Part shown: positions 7,925 to 16,779 of the stretch, in pieces
Layout: the number at the start of each line of letters is the position of its first letter
Numbering within the stretch: position 1 is the first letter of the stretch
Source of the DNA: Bacteroidia bacterium
GTDB taxonomy: Bacteria; Bacteroidota; Bacteroidia; Bacteroidales; UBA932
DNA length: 64,000 nucleotides
Assembly: GCA_009929175.1 (NCBI GenBank)
Contig: SABC01000007.1
Location: 1-64,000, forward strand
Direction: 5' to 3'
Position numbers and translations under genes: made by a program
The notes under the pieces: generated by a model
Seen by the model: the letters and a program-made list of their open reading frames with translations, nothing else
What the model was told of the DNA's origin: nothing
Databases searched by the model: none

Positions 7925-9208
7925 ATGGCCGGGAACAAAGGCTCCAAATACTACGATGTGTTTTTGGACTACAAGATTTGGCTGACAAAGAAAGGTGGTC
8001 ACGAGATTGTTGAGCACACCCATTTCATGCTTTTGGAGAAGATTTCGCAGACGGGTTCAATAGCCGGTGCAGCCGAGGCTGTAGGGATGAGTTACAGGAA
8101 GGCATGGGGAATGCTGCGCGATTGTGAACGGGAGCTTGGATTTCCATTGGTTGAGACGCTCCGTGGCGGATCTGGCGGGGGTAGTACTGTATTAAGCCAT
8201 GACGGACTCAATTTATTGCTGAGTTACAGTAACCTGCGCAGGGATATGGACAAGTTGATAAAGGAGAATGTAAGGGCCTTTTTCCGAAAAATAAACGAAC
8301 CTCTAAGGTTGTTTGTCCCGTTTTTACTGGGACTGATTCTCCTCTGCTCTTGTAATGGCAGAGGCAGTGTAGCGGAAGATTCTGCCCTTTCGGGGGACCT
8401 GGTTATCTTCCATGCCGGATCGCTGGCGGCGCCATTCAAGGCAATTACCGACTCCTTTACAAGTATCCACCCAAAAGTAAGGGTGCTTGCAGAGGCTTCG
8501 GGCAGTATTGATGCTGCCCGAAAGATAACAGAATTGAGAAGGGATTGCGACTTGATGGCTTCGGCAGATTATGCTGTTATAGAGAATCTGCTGCTGCCTG
8601 AGTACGGGCTGGAAAACATAAGGTTTGCAACCAACGAAATGGCAATTGTGTACACCAACCGTTCCAGATACCGCCAACAAATTGACACACTCAACTGGGC
8701 CGAAATCCTATCCAGGGATGATGTCGCCGTGGGCAGGTCCGATCCCGATGCCGATCCCTGCGGGTACCGTACCCTTCTTACATTGCGGCTGGCAAGGAAC
8801 TTTTATGATACAACCCTGCTGAGGGAGATTGAACAAAAAGACAAACGGTTTATAAGACCCAAAGAGACGGACCTGCTTGCTTTGCTCGATGCAGGAGCCG
8901 TGGACTATATTTTCCTTTACAGGTCTGTTGCAATCCAGCACAACCTCCCATACCTTGAACTGCCACACTCGATCAACCTGGGTGACCCCGATTACAACGA
9001 TTTCTACTCAAAGGCTTCTGTAGAGGTGCGGGGAAGCTCTCCATCCGAGAAGATGATAATGAAAGGCGAGGCAATGGTGTACGGGATCACCAGATTGAAA
9101 AATGCCCCCAACCCAAAGGCTGCAGAGGCATTCATCGAATATCTCCTCTCTGCGGAGGGTGGTGCGGCCATACTGGAAAGGATGGGGCAAAAGCCTTACT
9201 CCCGGTAA
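7925..9208 (+). CDS. ModE-type DNA-binding domain fused to WtpA/ModA-type tungstate-binding lipoprotein
   Basis: 427 residues in one uninterrupted frame. Residues 33-112 form a ModE N-terminal winged helix (TGSIAGAAEAVGMSYRKAW, then LRGGSGGGSTVLSHDG). Residues 128-142 are a hydrophobic segment ending in a lipobox LCSC (Cys143). Residues 157-427 are a WtpA-like class III oxyanion-binding protein: VIFHAGSLAAPF, EASGSIDAARKI, ATNEMAIVYTNRS, DPDADPCGYRT, RPKETDLLALLDAG and LPHSINLGDPDYND. ModE represses or activates molybdate genes; WtpA binds tungstate or molybdate outside the membrane. ATG 7925 is preferred because the longer frame overlaps the lipoprotein gene. No ATG lies at the junction, and the only nearby alternative is a TTG at Leu129. 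No permease or ATPase gene follows. It may be a membrane-anchored tungstate sensor, or a precursor split by signal peptidase II. Confidence 0.88.
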   Translation: MAGNKGSKYYDVFLDYKIWLTKKGGHEIVEHTHFMLLEKISQTGSIAGAAEAVGMSYRKAWGMLRDCERELGFPLVETLRGGSGGGSTVLSHDGLNLLLSYSNLRRDMDKLIKENVRAFFRKINEPLRLFVPFLLGLILLCSCNGRGSVAEDSALSGDLVIFHAGSLAAPFKAITDSFTSIHPKVRVLAEASGSIDAARKITELRRDCDLMASADYAVIENLLLPEYGLENIRFATNEMAIVYTNRSRYRQQIDTLNWAEILSRDDVAVGRSDPDADPCGYRTLLTLRLARNFYDTTLLREIEQKDKRFIRPKETDLLALLDAGAVDYIFLYRSVAIQHNLPYLELPHSINLGDPDYNDFYSKASVEVRGSSPSEKMIMKGEAMVYGITRLKNAPNPKAAEAFIEYLLSAEGGAAILERMGQKPYSR

Positions 9209-9216
9209 TTCACTTT

Positions 9217-11700
9217 TTATTTCCTGAGAGAGAAAACCTCCCCCTCATTTGTCATGCCTTCTACCGAAATGGTGTGCCTGGTTTTCCTGTCACTTGAATA
9301 ATAGGTTATTGTAGCCTCTCCTTGTTCATTTGTGGTAACCTTGGGGTTCCAGTAAAGAGTACTCCTGTTATCGAAGGAGACAGCATCATTGTCTTTTTGG
9401 AGGGAGTAGTCGGGGGAGTAGAACCTGGATGGTTTTTGCCATCCCAAAGGGTAGTCTACCAAAATGTTGGTTGTGTAGCCCAATTCCCGGGAATTTTCTG
9501 ACATGGAAGTGCGTAACGTGACAAGTATAACTCCCGAACGGGACAGGTAAAGATGGGCATCGTTTCCTTTGAGGAGTGCAACATTTTCCACTTCGTCCAC
9601 TGTGTACAGGTCAATGTCGGAATTCCGGGCTTGTATCTTGTTAATGAAAACCACAAATGGCTCATTGCCCCCAAACATTGTAGTGCCTCTTGTGCTTGCC
9701 AATTCCCTTAGGCCAGTTTCTAAGTCGTACCCTCCACGCTGGACTCCTGCAAAATTTACCAGGATATAGTCGTAGAGGGATAGTCCGGGGTATTCCTTGA
9801 GATCGGCCCTTTCCCGGATTTGGCGGCGGTCAAAGGTTTGGTTGAATGGAGATGGATTATGTTTGGGAGTGATCCTATTACTGGCAGTTACGATTGCGGG
9901 CTGGAGCAGGGTTGCTTTGTCACCACCCGAATCCATGAAAATTTGGGTGTAGAATTTCTCTTTCAAGCTGTCCGGCTCTGCTGTACGGGAATTCAAAAAA
10001 GCATAATTACAGAGAGGCGGAAAGATTGGCCGGTCCATCTCGATGTAGTAACCCTTTTGACCCTGGCGTCCGTTGCACGAGACTACAAAACCGGTGCTGT
10101 CGGGAAAATCTATATCGGAAACTATGAAATAGCCCGAGCTGTTCAGATTTTCGTTGATTGCCAGGTTTATGACGGGGGCATATACCGATATGGTTGCCCG
10201 TTTTGTGTTTCTGAACAGGCTTGTGGCCCTTCCCGAAACAGATTGGGTATACTCCTTATGAATCCATTTGGATTCCCTTTTTGTATTTGCAGCAGGTGAA
10301 AGGATGGCCGGTAAATCGTAGTATCTCCATCCGTGGACCATCATTAACAAATCTGTAGCCACCTCTCTTTCCCGACTGGGAGGGAGGAGATACCAAGAAG
10401 GATCTTCCACGACCCCTTCCAGCTCCGATGTGAGTAGTGTATGGGCAATCAGGTTTGGCCCGTCCGGGTCGGGAGGTGCCAGGAAACTGTCGGTCACCGA
10501 TATTGAGAATTCTCCGACCAGAGGGTTTCCGATTGAGTCCCTGAGCTTTAAATAAATGGTTTGATTATCCCTCCTGTCAAGCTCTTCGTCGGTTTTTGCT
10601 TTTTCGAGGGAGAGTGTTTCGGTAAAACCAGGATGTTTGAAGAACAACCTTTCGGCAATGATATTGAAGTTTTGGTCAGCCATCAAGATATGGTTGACAC
10701 CTGGTGCCAGGTTCGTTTTGTCCAGGATGGTCACTTTGCCATTATTGGTCTGTTTATCCACGAAAAGGATTTTGTCTCCGTCGTGAATGATCACATGGGC
10801 AAAATCCAGATTTATTCCAGGTGTAAATGAGGTGTTTATGTAGATCTTAGCTTCGCGGCTGACTACATTTATTTGGGCTCCGTAGCTTTCTGATGCCGGC
10901 AGCGGGAACTTATGGGTGGTTCCGGCGGTGTCAGTAACCTTTACATGGTAAGTTTCATCTTTACGGTTTAGAAAGCGGAAGCTGCCCATACCCTTGTGGA
11001 ATGTAGAAATGCCGGTAATAACCGAATCCTTGCTGTTGCAAAGGAACCCGCTCAATTCCAGTCCCCTTCCCTGCATGTCGGTTGCCTTGAATGCAACCAC
11101 GGAAAACATATCGGGGATCAATCTGCCACTTTCGGGGAAAAACCGGATGGAAATTGGCAGCATATCGGGAGCTTTTACCTGGGGAGGAGTGTCCGTTTGT
11201 GTGCCCGGTTTTGGTTGCTCCTTCTGCAACTCTTCCTTGGCCATTTTGTCCAGGACCGGATTTATAATCCGGATTTTCTTGTAGAACATATAATCCGGAT
11301 TTCTGTTGAGCATCCACCTGCTGTATCCCCTCAAAGTATAATCACCCGAACGCAAGTCGTATTGCAGCGGAATCTTCCCCGAAAACCCATCCTCGCCGTA
11401 TTTGACTTTTATGCGGGAGACAAGTGTATCGCCGTACAGTTCCACGTAAATAAAGAGACTCTCATCCAAGAGTGAGTAGTCTGTGCTGTTTTGCAAGTAA
11501 CCTTTGAACCAGATATGTTCTCCGGCAACGTAAAAGGATTTGTCTGTGTGGATAAAAAGTTTCTCAGGAGATTTTTCCTGTACAAACTGATTGTACCGGA
11601 TAACTAATGAGTCTTCTGTTGTTTGGGAGAACAGCACATGAGTACTGATTGTAAAAATGGCAAATGCCATTGTCAGCTTTGATATTTTTTTCATAATCAC
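9217..11700 (-). CDS. Secreted macroglobulin-like (MG2) protein with TonB-receptor plug-like domain
   Basis: 827 residues with an N-terminal signal peptide (cleavage near LFSQTT). Residues 45-75 (EKLFIHTDKSFYVAGEHIWF) match the MG2-like opening domain of alpha-2-macroglobulin-related proteins. The region around 635-740 (YDYILVNFAGVQ, FVVFINKIQ, YLSRSGVILVTLR) resembles a TonB-dependent receptor plug without a following 22-strand barrel. The C-terminus (ATITYYSSDRK) is a beta-sandwich. Such MG2-plug proteins are widespread in Bacteroidetes outer membranes, but their function is not established. The start codon overlaps the nitroreductase stop by 4 bases, so they are probably one transcript with the HAD gene. 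Confidence 0.7.
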   Translation of the reverse strand: MIMKKISKLTMAFAIFTISTHVLFSQTTEDSLVIRYNQFVQEKSPEKLFIHTDKSFYVAGEHIWFKGYLQNSTDYSLLDESLFIYVELYGDTLVSRIKVKYGEDGFSGKIPLQYDLRSGDYTLRGYSRWMLNRNPDYMFYKKIRIINPVLDKMAKEELQKEQPKPGTQTDTPPQVKAPDMLPISIRFFPESGRLIPDMFSVVAFKATDMQGRGLELSGFLCNSKDSVITGISTFHKGMGSFRFLNRKDETYHVKVTDTAGTTHKFPLPASESYGAQINVVSREAKIYINTSFTPGINLDFAHVIIHDGDKILFVDKQTNNGKVTILDKTNLAPGVNHILMADQNFNIIAERLFFKHPGFTETLSLEKAKTDEELDRRDNQTIYLKLRDSIGNPLVGEFSISVTDSFLAPPDPDGPNLIAHTLLTSELEGVVEDPSWYLLPPSREREVATDLLMMVHGWRYYDLPAILSPAANTKRESKWIHKEYTQSVSGRATSLFRNTKRATISVYAPVINLAINENLNSSGYFIVSDIDFPDSTGFVVSCNGRQGQKGYYIEMDRPIFPPLCNYAFLNSRTAEPDSLKEKFYTQIFMDSGGDKATLLQPAIVTASNRITPKHNPSPFNQTFDRRQIRERADLKEYPGLSLYDYILVNFAGVQRGGYDLETGLRELASTRGTTMFGGNEPFVVFINKIQARNSDIDLYTVDEVENVALLKGNDAHLYLSRSGVILVTLRTSMSENSRELGYTTNILVDYPLGWQKPSRFYSPDYSLQKDNDAVSFDNRSTLYWNPKVTTNEQGEATITYYSSDRKTRHTISVEGMTNEGEVFSLRK

Positions 11701-12278
11701 CGATTATTGCGATATATCAGCTCATCCATCGGACGTTTGGGAACATGGTGGGTGCCGTCCGGCTCCCTCCAGTACTTTATCTCTCCGTTTACGGCATTGT
11801 CAACCACAACGGTTTCTATGGGTTTGCCCAGGGCAACTACTAAAATTGGGTCCAGCTCTTCGGGTAATTCCAATACTCCTTGCAGTTCTCTCTTTTTTAT
11901 AGAGGCAATCATGCAACCACCCCACCCAAGTTCTACGGCCCTTAACAGTATGCTTTGGGCAAAAATACCGTGGTCACAGGAGTATCCGGCAGAAACGTCT
12001 TTGTCGTGGAGCAAAATTATATATGCCGATGGCCGTTCTCCCTCTGCCGGGCCTTCCCACTCCTTGAGGTATCCGGCCCAGGCCAGTGCAGGGAAGATTT
12101 CCCGGTTGAGAAGAGGGTCGTTGGATAAATAAAACTTTATGGGCTGGACATTACGTGAAGAGGGTGATAACCTTGCTGCCTCAACCATGGATTCAAGATG
12201 TTCTAAAGGGATGGTTGCACTCTGGTCAAACCTTCGGTAGCTCCGGTTTTTAAGGAAAGGAATTTTGCTGGTTTCCAT
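11697..12278 (-). CDS. Nitroreductase-family FMN oxidoreductase
   Basis: 193 residues, typical of the small nitroreductase family. Seen: the N-terminal RSYRRFD (FMN-phosphate contact), ARLSPSSRNVQPIKFYL (the conserved S-x-x-N-x-Q-P segment), GIFAQSILLRAVELGWGGCM and ILVVALGKP near the end. These enzymes use FMN and NAD(P)H to reduce nitro compounds, quinones or related substrates; the physiological substrate cannot be inferred. It lies in a tight minus-strand group: 1 base after the HAD gene stop and overlapping the next gene by 4 bases. Confidence 0.88.
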   Translation of the reverse strand: METSKIPFLKNRSYRRFDQSATIPLEHLESMVEAARLSPSSRNVQPIKFYLSNDPLLNREIFPALAWAGYLKEWEGPAEGERPSAYIILLHDKDVSAGYSCDHGIFAQSILLRAVELGWGGCMIASIKKRELQGVLELPEELDPILVVALGKPIETVVVDNAVNGEIKYWREPDGTHHVPKRPMDELIYRNNR

Positions 12279-12279
12279 A

Positions 12280-12993
12280 TTATTGTATGTTAAAAAGTCC
12301 GGGAAGTTGGGTCAGGTTTTCCAGTTTCACGAGGTTGGGATGGCTGCTCTCTTCCACCACCTCGTGTGCCCATATGATATCCGAAGGGATATATACGGCA
12401 TTGCCCCCAATCTCGAGAACTGGGAGGATGTCGGAGCGGAACGAGTTACCTACCATTACGAAATCCCGTGGTTCCAATCCATGTTGGTCGATTATTTTAA
12501 GGTAGTTGCCTTGGTGCTTTTCGCTCATGATCTCGATGGAGGTGAAATATTTCTTAAGACCTGAACGTTCTACCTTGGATTCCTGCTCCTTGAGGTCGCC
12601 CTTGGTTGCCAGCACAAGCGGGTAGCGGCCGAAAAGCTTTTGAAGCACAGGCTCTGCATCGGGATAGAGCTCCATGTTACGACCGATGGTCTCTTTACCC
12701 AAAGCAATGAGATTTTTGATCTGGTTATTGTCCAATGTGCCACCGCTCAGTTCTATTCCGCACTCTACCAACGAGATGATAAATGGCTTTGAGCCATATC
12801 CGAGGAGTGGCAGGTTCTCTTTCTCTTTTTGGAGTAGGGCATCTATTGCTTTTTCATGACTGCAGTAAGGAGACATCATATCTGCAAATGAGTGTTCGGC
12901 ATTGCGGTAGTGATGTTCGTTGACCCACAATGTGTCATCGGCATCAAAAGCAATTAGTTTGATTTCCCTGTTAAGGGATGGGTTGGTTGTCAT
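12280..12993 (-). CDS. HAD-superfamily hydrolase
   Basis: 237 residues. HAD motifs in order: motif I FDADDTLW (nucleophile and acid/base Asp), motif II LATKG, motif III Lys in the KHQGNYLKI region, and motif IV MVGNSFRSDILP. A helical cap lies between motifs I and II (C1 cap), as in phosphoglycolate phosphatase- and YjjG-like enzymes. The start is set at ATG 12993 (MTTNPSLNRE) because a longer frame to 13014 would run into the -7 box at 13012-13019. The substrate is unknown. It is the first gene of a minus-strand group with the nitroreductase and the MG2-plug protein. Confidence 0.85.
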   Translation of the reverse strand: MTTNPSLNREIKLIAFDADDTLWVNEHHYRNAEHSFADMMSPYCSHEKAIDALLQKEKENLPLLGYGSKPFIISLVECGIELSGGTLDNNQIKNLIALGKETIGRNMELYPDAEPVLQKLFGRYPLVLATKGDLKEQESKVERSGLKKYFTSIEIMSEKHQGNYLKIIDQHGLEPRDFVMVGNSFRSDILPVLEIGGNAVYIPSDIIWAHEVVEESSHPNLVKLENLTQLPGLFNIQ

Positions 12994-13011
12994 TACACTT
13001 TTTTTGGAAAA

Positions 13012-13019
13012 CAAATATA
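13012..13019 (-). promoter_or_regulatory. Promoter -7 box for the HAD-nitroreductase group
   Basis: Plus-strand CAAATATA reads TATATTTG on the minus strand, a perfect TAnnTTTG -7 box about 19 bases upstream of ATG 12993. It decides the start codon of the HAD gene. No clear -33 element is visible. Confidence 0.55.
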
Positions 13020-13044
13020 ATAAATGGTTTTGATTATATTTTTT

Positions 13045-13075
13045 AAAAAAAAGACCGGTTTATTTAAAACCGGTC
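13045..13075 (-). terminator. Terminator of the POT transporter gene
   Basis: A 9-bp stem GACCGGTTT / AAACCGGTC (13053-13061 and 13067-13075) with a 5-base loop. On the minus strand it is followed by an 8-base U tract (plus A tract 13045-13052). A T-rich stretch also follows on the plus strand. Confidence 0.75.
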
Positions 13076-13098
13076 CTTATTTTTTTTGGATTAATCGT

Positions 13099-14619
13099 TT
13101 ACTTGGCAACCCTTTCGAGCCACTTGAGCATAAAGAGCATTGTTCCCATTGAGATGAGACATGCTACCACGAAAAGACCCCATGTCATCCAGATTGGAAT
13201 GTTCTCGTAGAAAATTGCACCGATGAAAAGAAGCTGGTTACCCAGGGCAGTGGCTCCAAGCCAACCGCCTTGCATCACTCCTTGGTATTGAGGAGGTGCA
13301 ACCTTGGAAACAAATGAGATTCCGAGCGGGCTGATGAACAGCTCTGCAACCGTAAGTATAAAGTAGGTCCCTATGAGCAGGAACGGTGTCACTTTTTGTG
13401 CATCGGGCAAACTACCGGCAGCAACAACGTCGCTGTGCATTGGAAGGCCGATTGATCCGAGTGACATCACAAAGAAACCGAGTGCGGCAATGAACATACC
13501 TATCGCGATCTTCTTGGGAGTAGAGGGCTCCATCCCTTTGCTCCTGAGCCATCCGAATACTCCGATTACAATGAATGTAAGGAACACCACAAAAATTGGA
13601 TTGGCACTCTGGAAATCTTCTACAGCCAGGCTGTATCCAAACAGGTTAAGGCTGGTGTAATCCCTTGCAAAGAATGTGAGGGTAAGACCGTTTTGGTGGA
13701 ATGAGAACCAGAAGAAGATAACCACAGCAAACACTGCAAACAGTGCATAAATACGTTGTTTGACCTCTTTGGGGTCCATTTCGATTTCGCCTGCCTCTTT
13801 TGCACCTGCAGCCTTTTTGCCTTTGACATCGGGCAGGTGCCTCTTATTGGCCAGGAAAATCCCTACCGAGATGAGCATTGTAATGATTGCAACACCAAAT
13901 GCATAGTGGAAACCGGTAACAAAGGAGTTGAGGTATGCATTTACAAATCCGTCGACGTTACCTGCAAAAACACCGGTTTTGTCTACTTGTGCCGAGAGTT
14001 CGATCAACCTTTGGGTTCCTTCGGGTGTGATGGTGCCATCCAGGTAAGAGTGGCAGATGGAAGGGAGGTTGGGGTTGTACTCAAAGCCGTTTTTAGCCAA
14101 CCAAAGACCCCTTACATATTTGGCAATGAAAGGAGCGAACATTGCACCTACATTGATGAACATGTAAAAAAGCTGGAATCCTGAGTCACGCATTTTGCTG
14201 TACTGGGGATTGTCGTACATCTGGCCTACAAGCGCCTGCAGGTTGCCTTTGAAAAGGCCGTTACCAAATGCAATTGTAAAGAGGCCTACACATGAGATGA
14301 TCAGGAACAGTGTTTTGTTGCTGACAGGAGTGGGCGAGGGAATGGCTATCATAAGGTAGCCAAGTGCCATCACAAAGAGTCCTACCAAAATAGTTCCTTT
14401 GTAATTCCTGGTTTTGTCGGCAATAATACCCCCCACCAGGGCGAGTATGTAAATTAAGGCGTAAAACACCGAATAGATTATACCTGCTGTAGTTCCGTCC
14501 AGGCCAAATTTAGACTGGAGGAACAGTACCAGGATAGCCATCATAGTGTAGAATCCAAAGCGCTCACCCATGTTTGACAGGGCTGCTGCTAGTAATCCTT
14601 TAGGTTGTCCTTTGAACAT
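13099..14619 (-). CDS. POT/PTR-family proton-coupled oligopeptide transporter
   Basis: 506 residues with about 14 hydrophobic segments. The start FKGQPKGLLAAALSNMGERF carries the family's E-R-F-x-F-Y region on TM1 (GERFGFYTMMA), the motif KGNLQALVGQMYD follows in the first half, and the pair FYMFINVGAMFAP matches the PTR2 signature (FYxxINxG). Members import di- and tripeptides with protons across the inner membrane. Together with PepD and the histidine-degradation genes it supports a peptide-using lifestyle (inference). Single-gene unit with its own promoter and terminator. Confidence 0.92.
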   Translation of the reverse strand: MFKGQPKGLLAAALSNMGERFGFYTMMAILVLFLQSKFGLDGTTAGIIYSVFYALIYILALVGGIIADKTRNYKGTILVGLFVMALGYLMIAIPSPTPVSNKTLFLIISCVGLFTIAFGNGLFKGNLQALVGQMYDNPQYSKMRDSGFQLFYMFINVGAMFAPFIAKYVRGLWLAKNGFEYNPNLPSICHSYLDGTITPEGTQRLIELSAQVDKTGVFAGNVDGFVNAYLNSFVTGFHYAFGVAIITMLISVGIFLANKRHLPDVKGKKAAGAKEAGEIEMDPKEVKQRIYALFAVFAVVIFFWFSFHQNGLTLTFFARDYTSLNLFGYSLAVEDFQSANPIFVVFLTFIVIGVFGWLRSKGMEPSTPKKIAIGMFIAALGFFVMSLGSIGLPMHSDVVAAGSLPDAQKVTPFLLIGTYFILTVAELFISPLGISFVSKVAPPQYQGVMQGGWLGATALGNQLLFIGAIFYENIPIWMTWGLFVVACLISMGTMLFMLKWLERVAK

Positions 14620-14659
14620 AAAAATGAATAATTAGTTAGTTTGTAAAATCTAATGTTCG

Positions 14660-14687
14660 CAAAAATAGTAAAATTTGAATAACTTTG
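14660..14687. promoter_or_regulatory. Divergent promoter pair, POT transporter / acyltransferase
   Basis: Minus strand: TATTTTTG -7 box (plus CAAAAATA, 14660-14667) for the transporter. Plus strand: TAACTTTG -7 box at 14680-14687 for the acyltransferase, 20 bases before ATG 14708. The plus-strand box lies inside the longer frame that begins with TTG 14675, which argues against that upstream start. Confidence 0.55.
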
Positions 14688-14707
14688 TTAAAAAGTTAAA
14701 GCGCCCG

Positions 14708-15625
14708 ATGCATAAAATTTTATTTTTGTTAGTAGTCACACCAATTTATCTGATCTCGCTTTTACCGGCACGTGTGCACTATTTTTTTTCTTCTGTAATC
14801 ACTTTTTTCCTGTTCGAAATCCTGGGCTACAGGAGGAACGTGATAGTAGTGAACATCGCCCGCTCCTTCCCCTTTTTAAGATATAATGATATAAAATCGA
14901 TTGCAGTTAAGTTTCGCAGTAATTTTTCTGAAATCATTGCCGAGAACATAAAATCGGTATCAAGATCGCCCGGTAGTTTCTACAAGATCGCAAGAATTGA
15001 GAACCCATCCCTTTTGGCCGGTTTTCATGAAGCTGGGGTTCCTGTATTGATCGTGGGGGGGCATATGGGTAATTGGGAGCTTACAACCCGTATGACATCA
15101 TTCCAAGGGGGAGAGTCCATAGGGTACAAAAGCCAACAGCTCCACATTGTTTACAAACAACAACATTCCAGGTTGTCGGATGACATAATCCGCTGGACGC
15201 GTACTAAAAACAGCGGAGTGCAGCTGCTGGAGTCGGGATCGGCAGCCAGGACAATGTTGAAAAACAAGGAGGATCCGGGTTGCTATTTTCTGTTTTCGGA
15301 TCAGGCTCCAAAACCCGGCTCCAAATTCCGGGTAAAGTTCCTGAACCAGGAGACGATGATGATCAACGGTCCGGAGATTATATCCAAAGCCGCGGGCATA
15401 CCTGTCATATATATGGAAATGTTGAGGGAAAGCAGGGAGCGTTACCGGATCCGCTTCCATGAAATCACATCCAATCCAAAAGAGTGTGACCCCGGATTCA
15501 TAACTAACGAGTTTGCCAGGTTGCTTGAAGAGACAATCGTAGGGAATCCCGACAACTGGCTTTGGAGCCACAAAAGGTGGAAAAGGGGGGCTGAGGAGAA
15601 TTCGCAGTTAAGAAAAAACAGTTGA
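14708..15625 (+). CDS. LpxL/HtrB-type lysophospholipid (lipid A) acyltransferase
   Basis: 305 residues. An N-terminal hydrophobic anchor (HKILFLLVVTPIYLISLLP) is followed by the catalytic H-x4-E motif in GGHMGNWELT, then FLFSDQAPKPGSKF and GPEIISKAAGIPVIYMEM, matching the family's substrate-binding blocks, and finally NPDNWLWSHKRWKR, the characteristic C-terminal motif. These inner-membrane enzymes add a secondary acyl chain to lipid A or related acyl-lipids. The start at ATG 14708 is chosen because the promoter -7 box covers the longer frame. Confidence 0.9.
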   Translation: MHKILFLLVVTPIYLISLLPARVHYFFSSVITFFLFEILGYRRNVIVVNIARSFPFLRYNDIKSIAVKFRSNFSEIIAENIKSVSRSPGSFYKIARIENPSLLAGFHEAGVPVLIVGGHMGNWELTTRMTSFQGGESIGYKSQQLHIVYKQQHSRLSDDIIRWTRTKNSGVQLLESGSAARTMLKNKEDPGCYFLFSDQAPKPGSKFRVKFLNQETMMINGPEIISKAAGIPVIYMEMLRESRERYRIRFHEITSNPKECDPGFITNEFARLLEETIVGNPDNWLWSHKRWKRGAEENSQLRKNS

Positions 15626-15683
15626 TTTTCGCACTTTTTGATTTTTTTTATGTTATTTAGTAAGATTGTTTAGAATAAAGATT

Positions 15684-16760
15684 ATGATGAAAAGTACCGT
15701 TAAATTAGTTTTGGTGATGGCTTTTATCTTTGCTTTCAAAGGTATGGCAGGCCAGATACTCAACCCGGGAGATAAAATACCGGCCGGAGCAATTGTCTAC
15801 TCCCTGCCTGTCACCTCTCTCCATTTTGAAGTGGAGGCGCAATACGAATCTTTTGTGGCAGGCCCGTATGCACGGTTTGCACAAAAATACCTGGGAGTTG
15901 CAGCCCGGGAAGATAGCGGCGAGAGCTACACTATCAATAGTGTTGATATGACCCCTTTCGTTGAGGCAGACCCGTCTGTAAACATTGCCCTTAACCTTGG
16001 AAACCAGAGGAATGCCTCTGCCAATTTCCTTGAGATGATAAACCAGGGACTGATTGTATGGTCTGATTCATACACAGGAAAGGCCAACAAGGTTAGATAT
16101 CCCCAATTGAAAAGTGAAGAGCTTTTTGCCGGTGCCATGACTGCACCTAACCTGACCAGCGAAAAAAGCACCCTTTACACCACATTAAGGACAGCATCGG
16201 GTACCGAAAGGGTTGCCGTCCAACAGAGCCAGGTTGTGGAAAAGAGTGCCGAAAAGCGTGCCGAGGAGACTGCAGCCCAAATATTCAACCTGAGGACAAA
16301 ACGGTTGAACATAATCACCGGAGATACCGATGCCACATTCAGCGGGGATGCACTCAGGGCTGCCGTAGAGGAGATCAACCGCCTGGAGGACGAATACCTG
16401 AGCCTGTTCATGGGCAAAAAGCTCACAGGTACCCAACGGATGAGCTTTGACATCGTTCCTGTAAAAAACAACGATAAACAGATTTACATTGCGTTCCGCA
16501 TATCGGAAACGGCCGGGCTCATGCCTGCCAACAACCTTTCGGGAAGGCCGGTTGTGCTGGAGTTGGTTGCAGAGTCCGGAGATGTGTCGTTTTCTTCCGA
16601 TATTTCTGCCGGTAAAGGTACCGTCCTATACAGGAAACCTGCTATGGTCAATGCCCGTCTGATGGACGGACAGAAGCTCTTGATGCAATCCCGTATTCCG
16701 GTATACCAGCTTGGGACTACCCTCTCTTTCCCGCTCAATATTGCGACAGGAAAATTATAA
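15684..16760 (+). CDS. DUF4831-family secreted protein
   Basis: 358 residues with a Sec signal peptide (MKSTVKLVLVMAFIFAF, cleavage near MAGQ). The body matches my recollection of DUF4831, a Bacteroidetes family of unknown function: YSLPVTSLHFEVE near the start, FAQKYLGV, and in the middle AAQIFNLRTKRLNIITGD and EEINRLEDEYLSLFMGKK. The C-terminal half is beta-rich. ATG ATG at 15684/15687 follows the upstream in-frame start at 15666, which lacks a signal-like sequence. pepD follows after 19 bases and may be co-transcribed. Confidence 0.7.
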   Translation: MMKSTVKLVLVMAFIFAFKGMAGQILNPGDKIPAGAIVYSLPVTSLHFEVEAQYESFVAGPYARFAQKYLGVAAREDSGESYTINSVDMTPFVEADPSVNIALNLGNQRNASANFLEMINQGLIVWSDSYTGKANKVRYPQLKSEELFAGAMTAPNLTSEKSTLYTTLRTASGTERVAVQQSQVVEKSAEKRAEETAAQIFNLRTKRLNIITGDTDATFSGDALRAAVEEINRLEDEYLSLFMGKKLTGTQRMSFDIVPVKNNDKQIYIAFRISETAGLMPANNLSGRPVVLELVAESGDVSFSSDISAGKGTVLYRKPAMVNARLMDGQKLLMQSRIPVYQLGTTLSFPLNIATGKL

Positions 16761-16779
16761 CACTTAAAAATAATATTTT

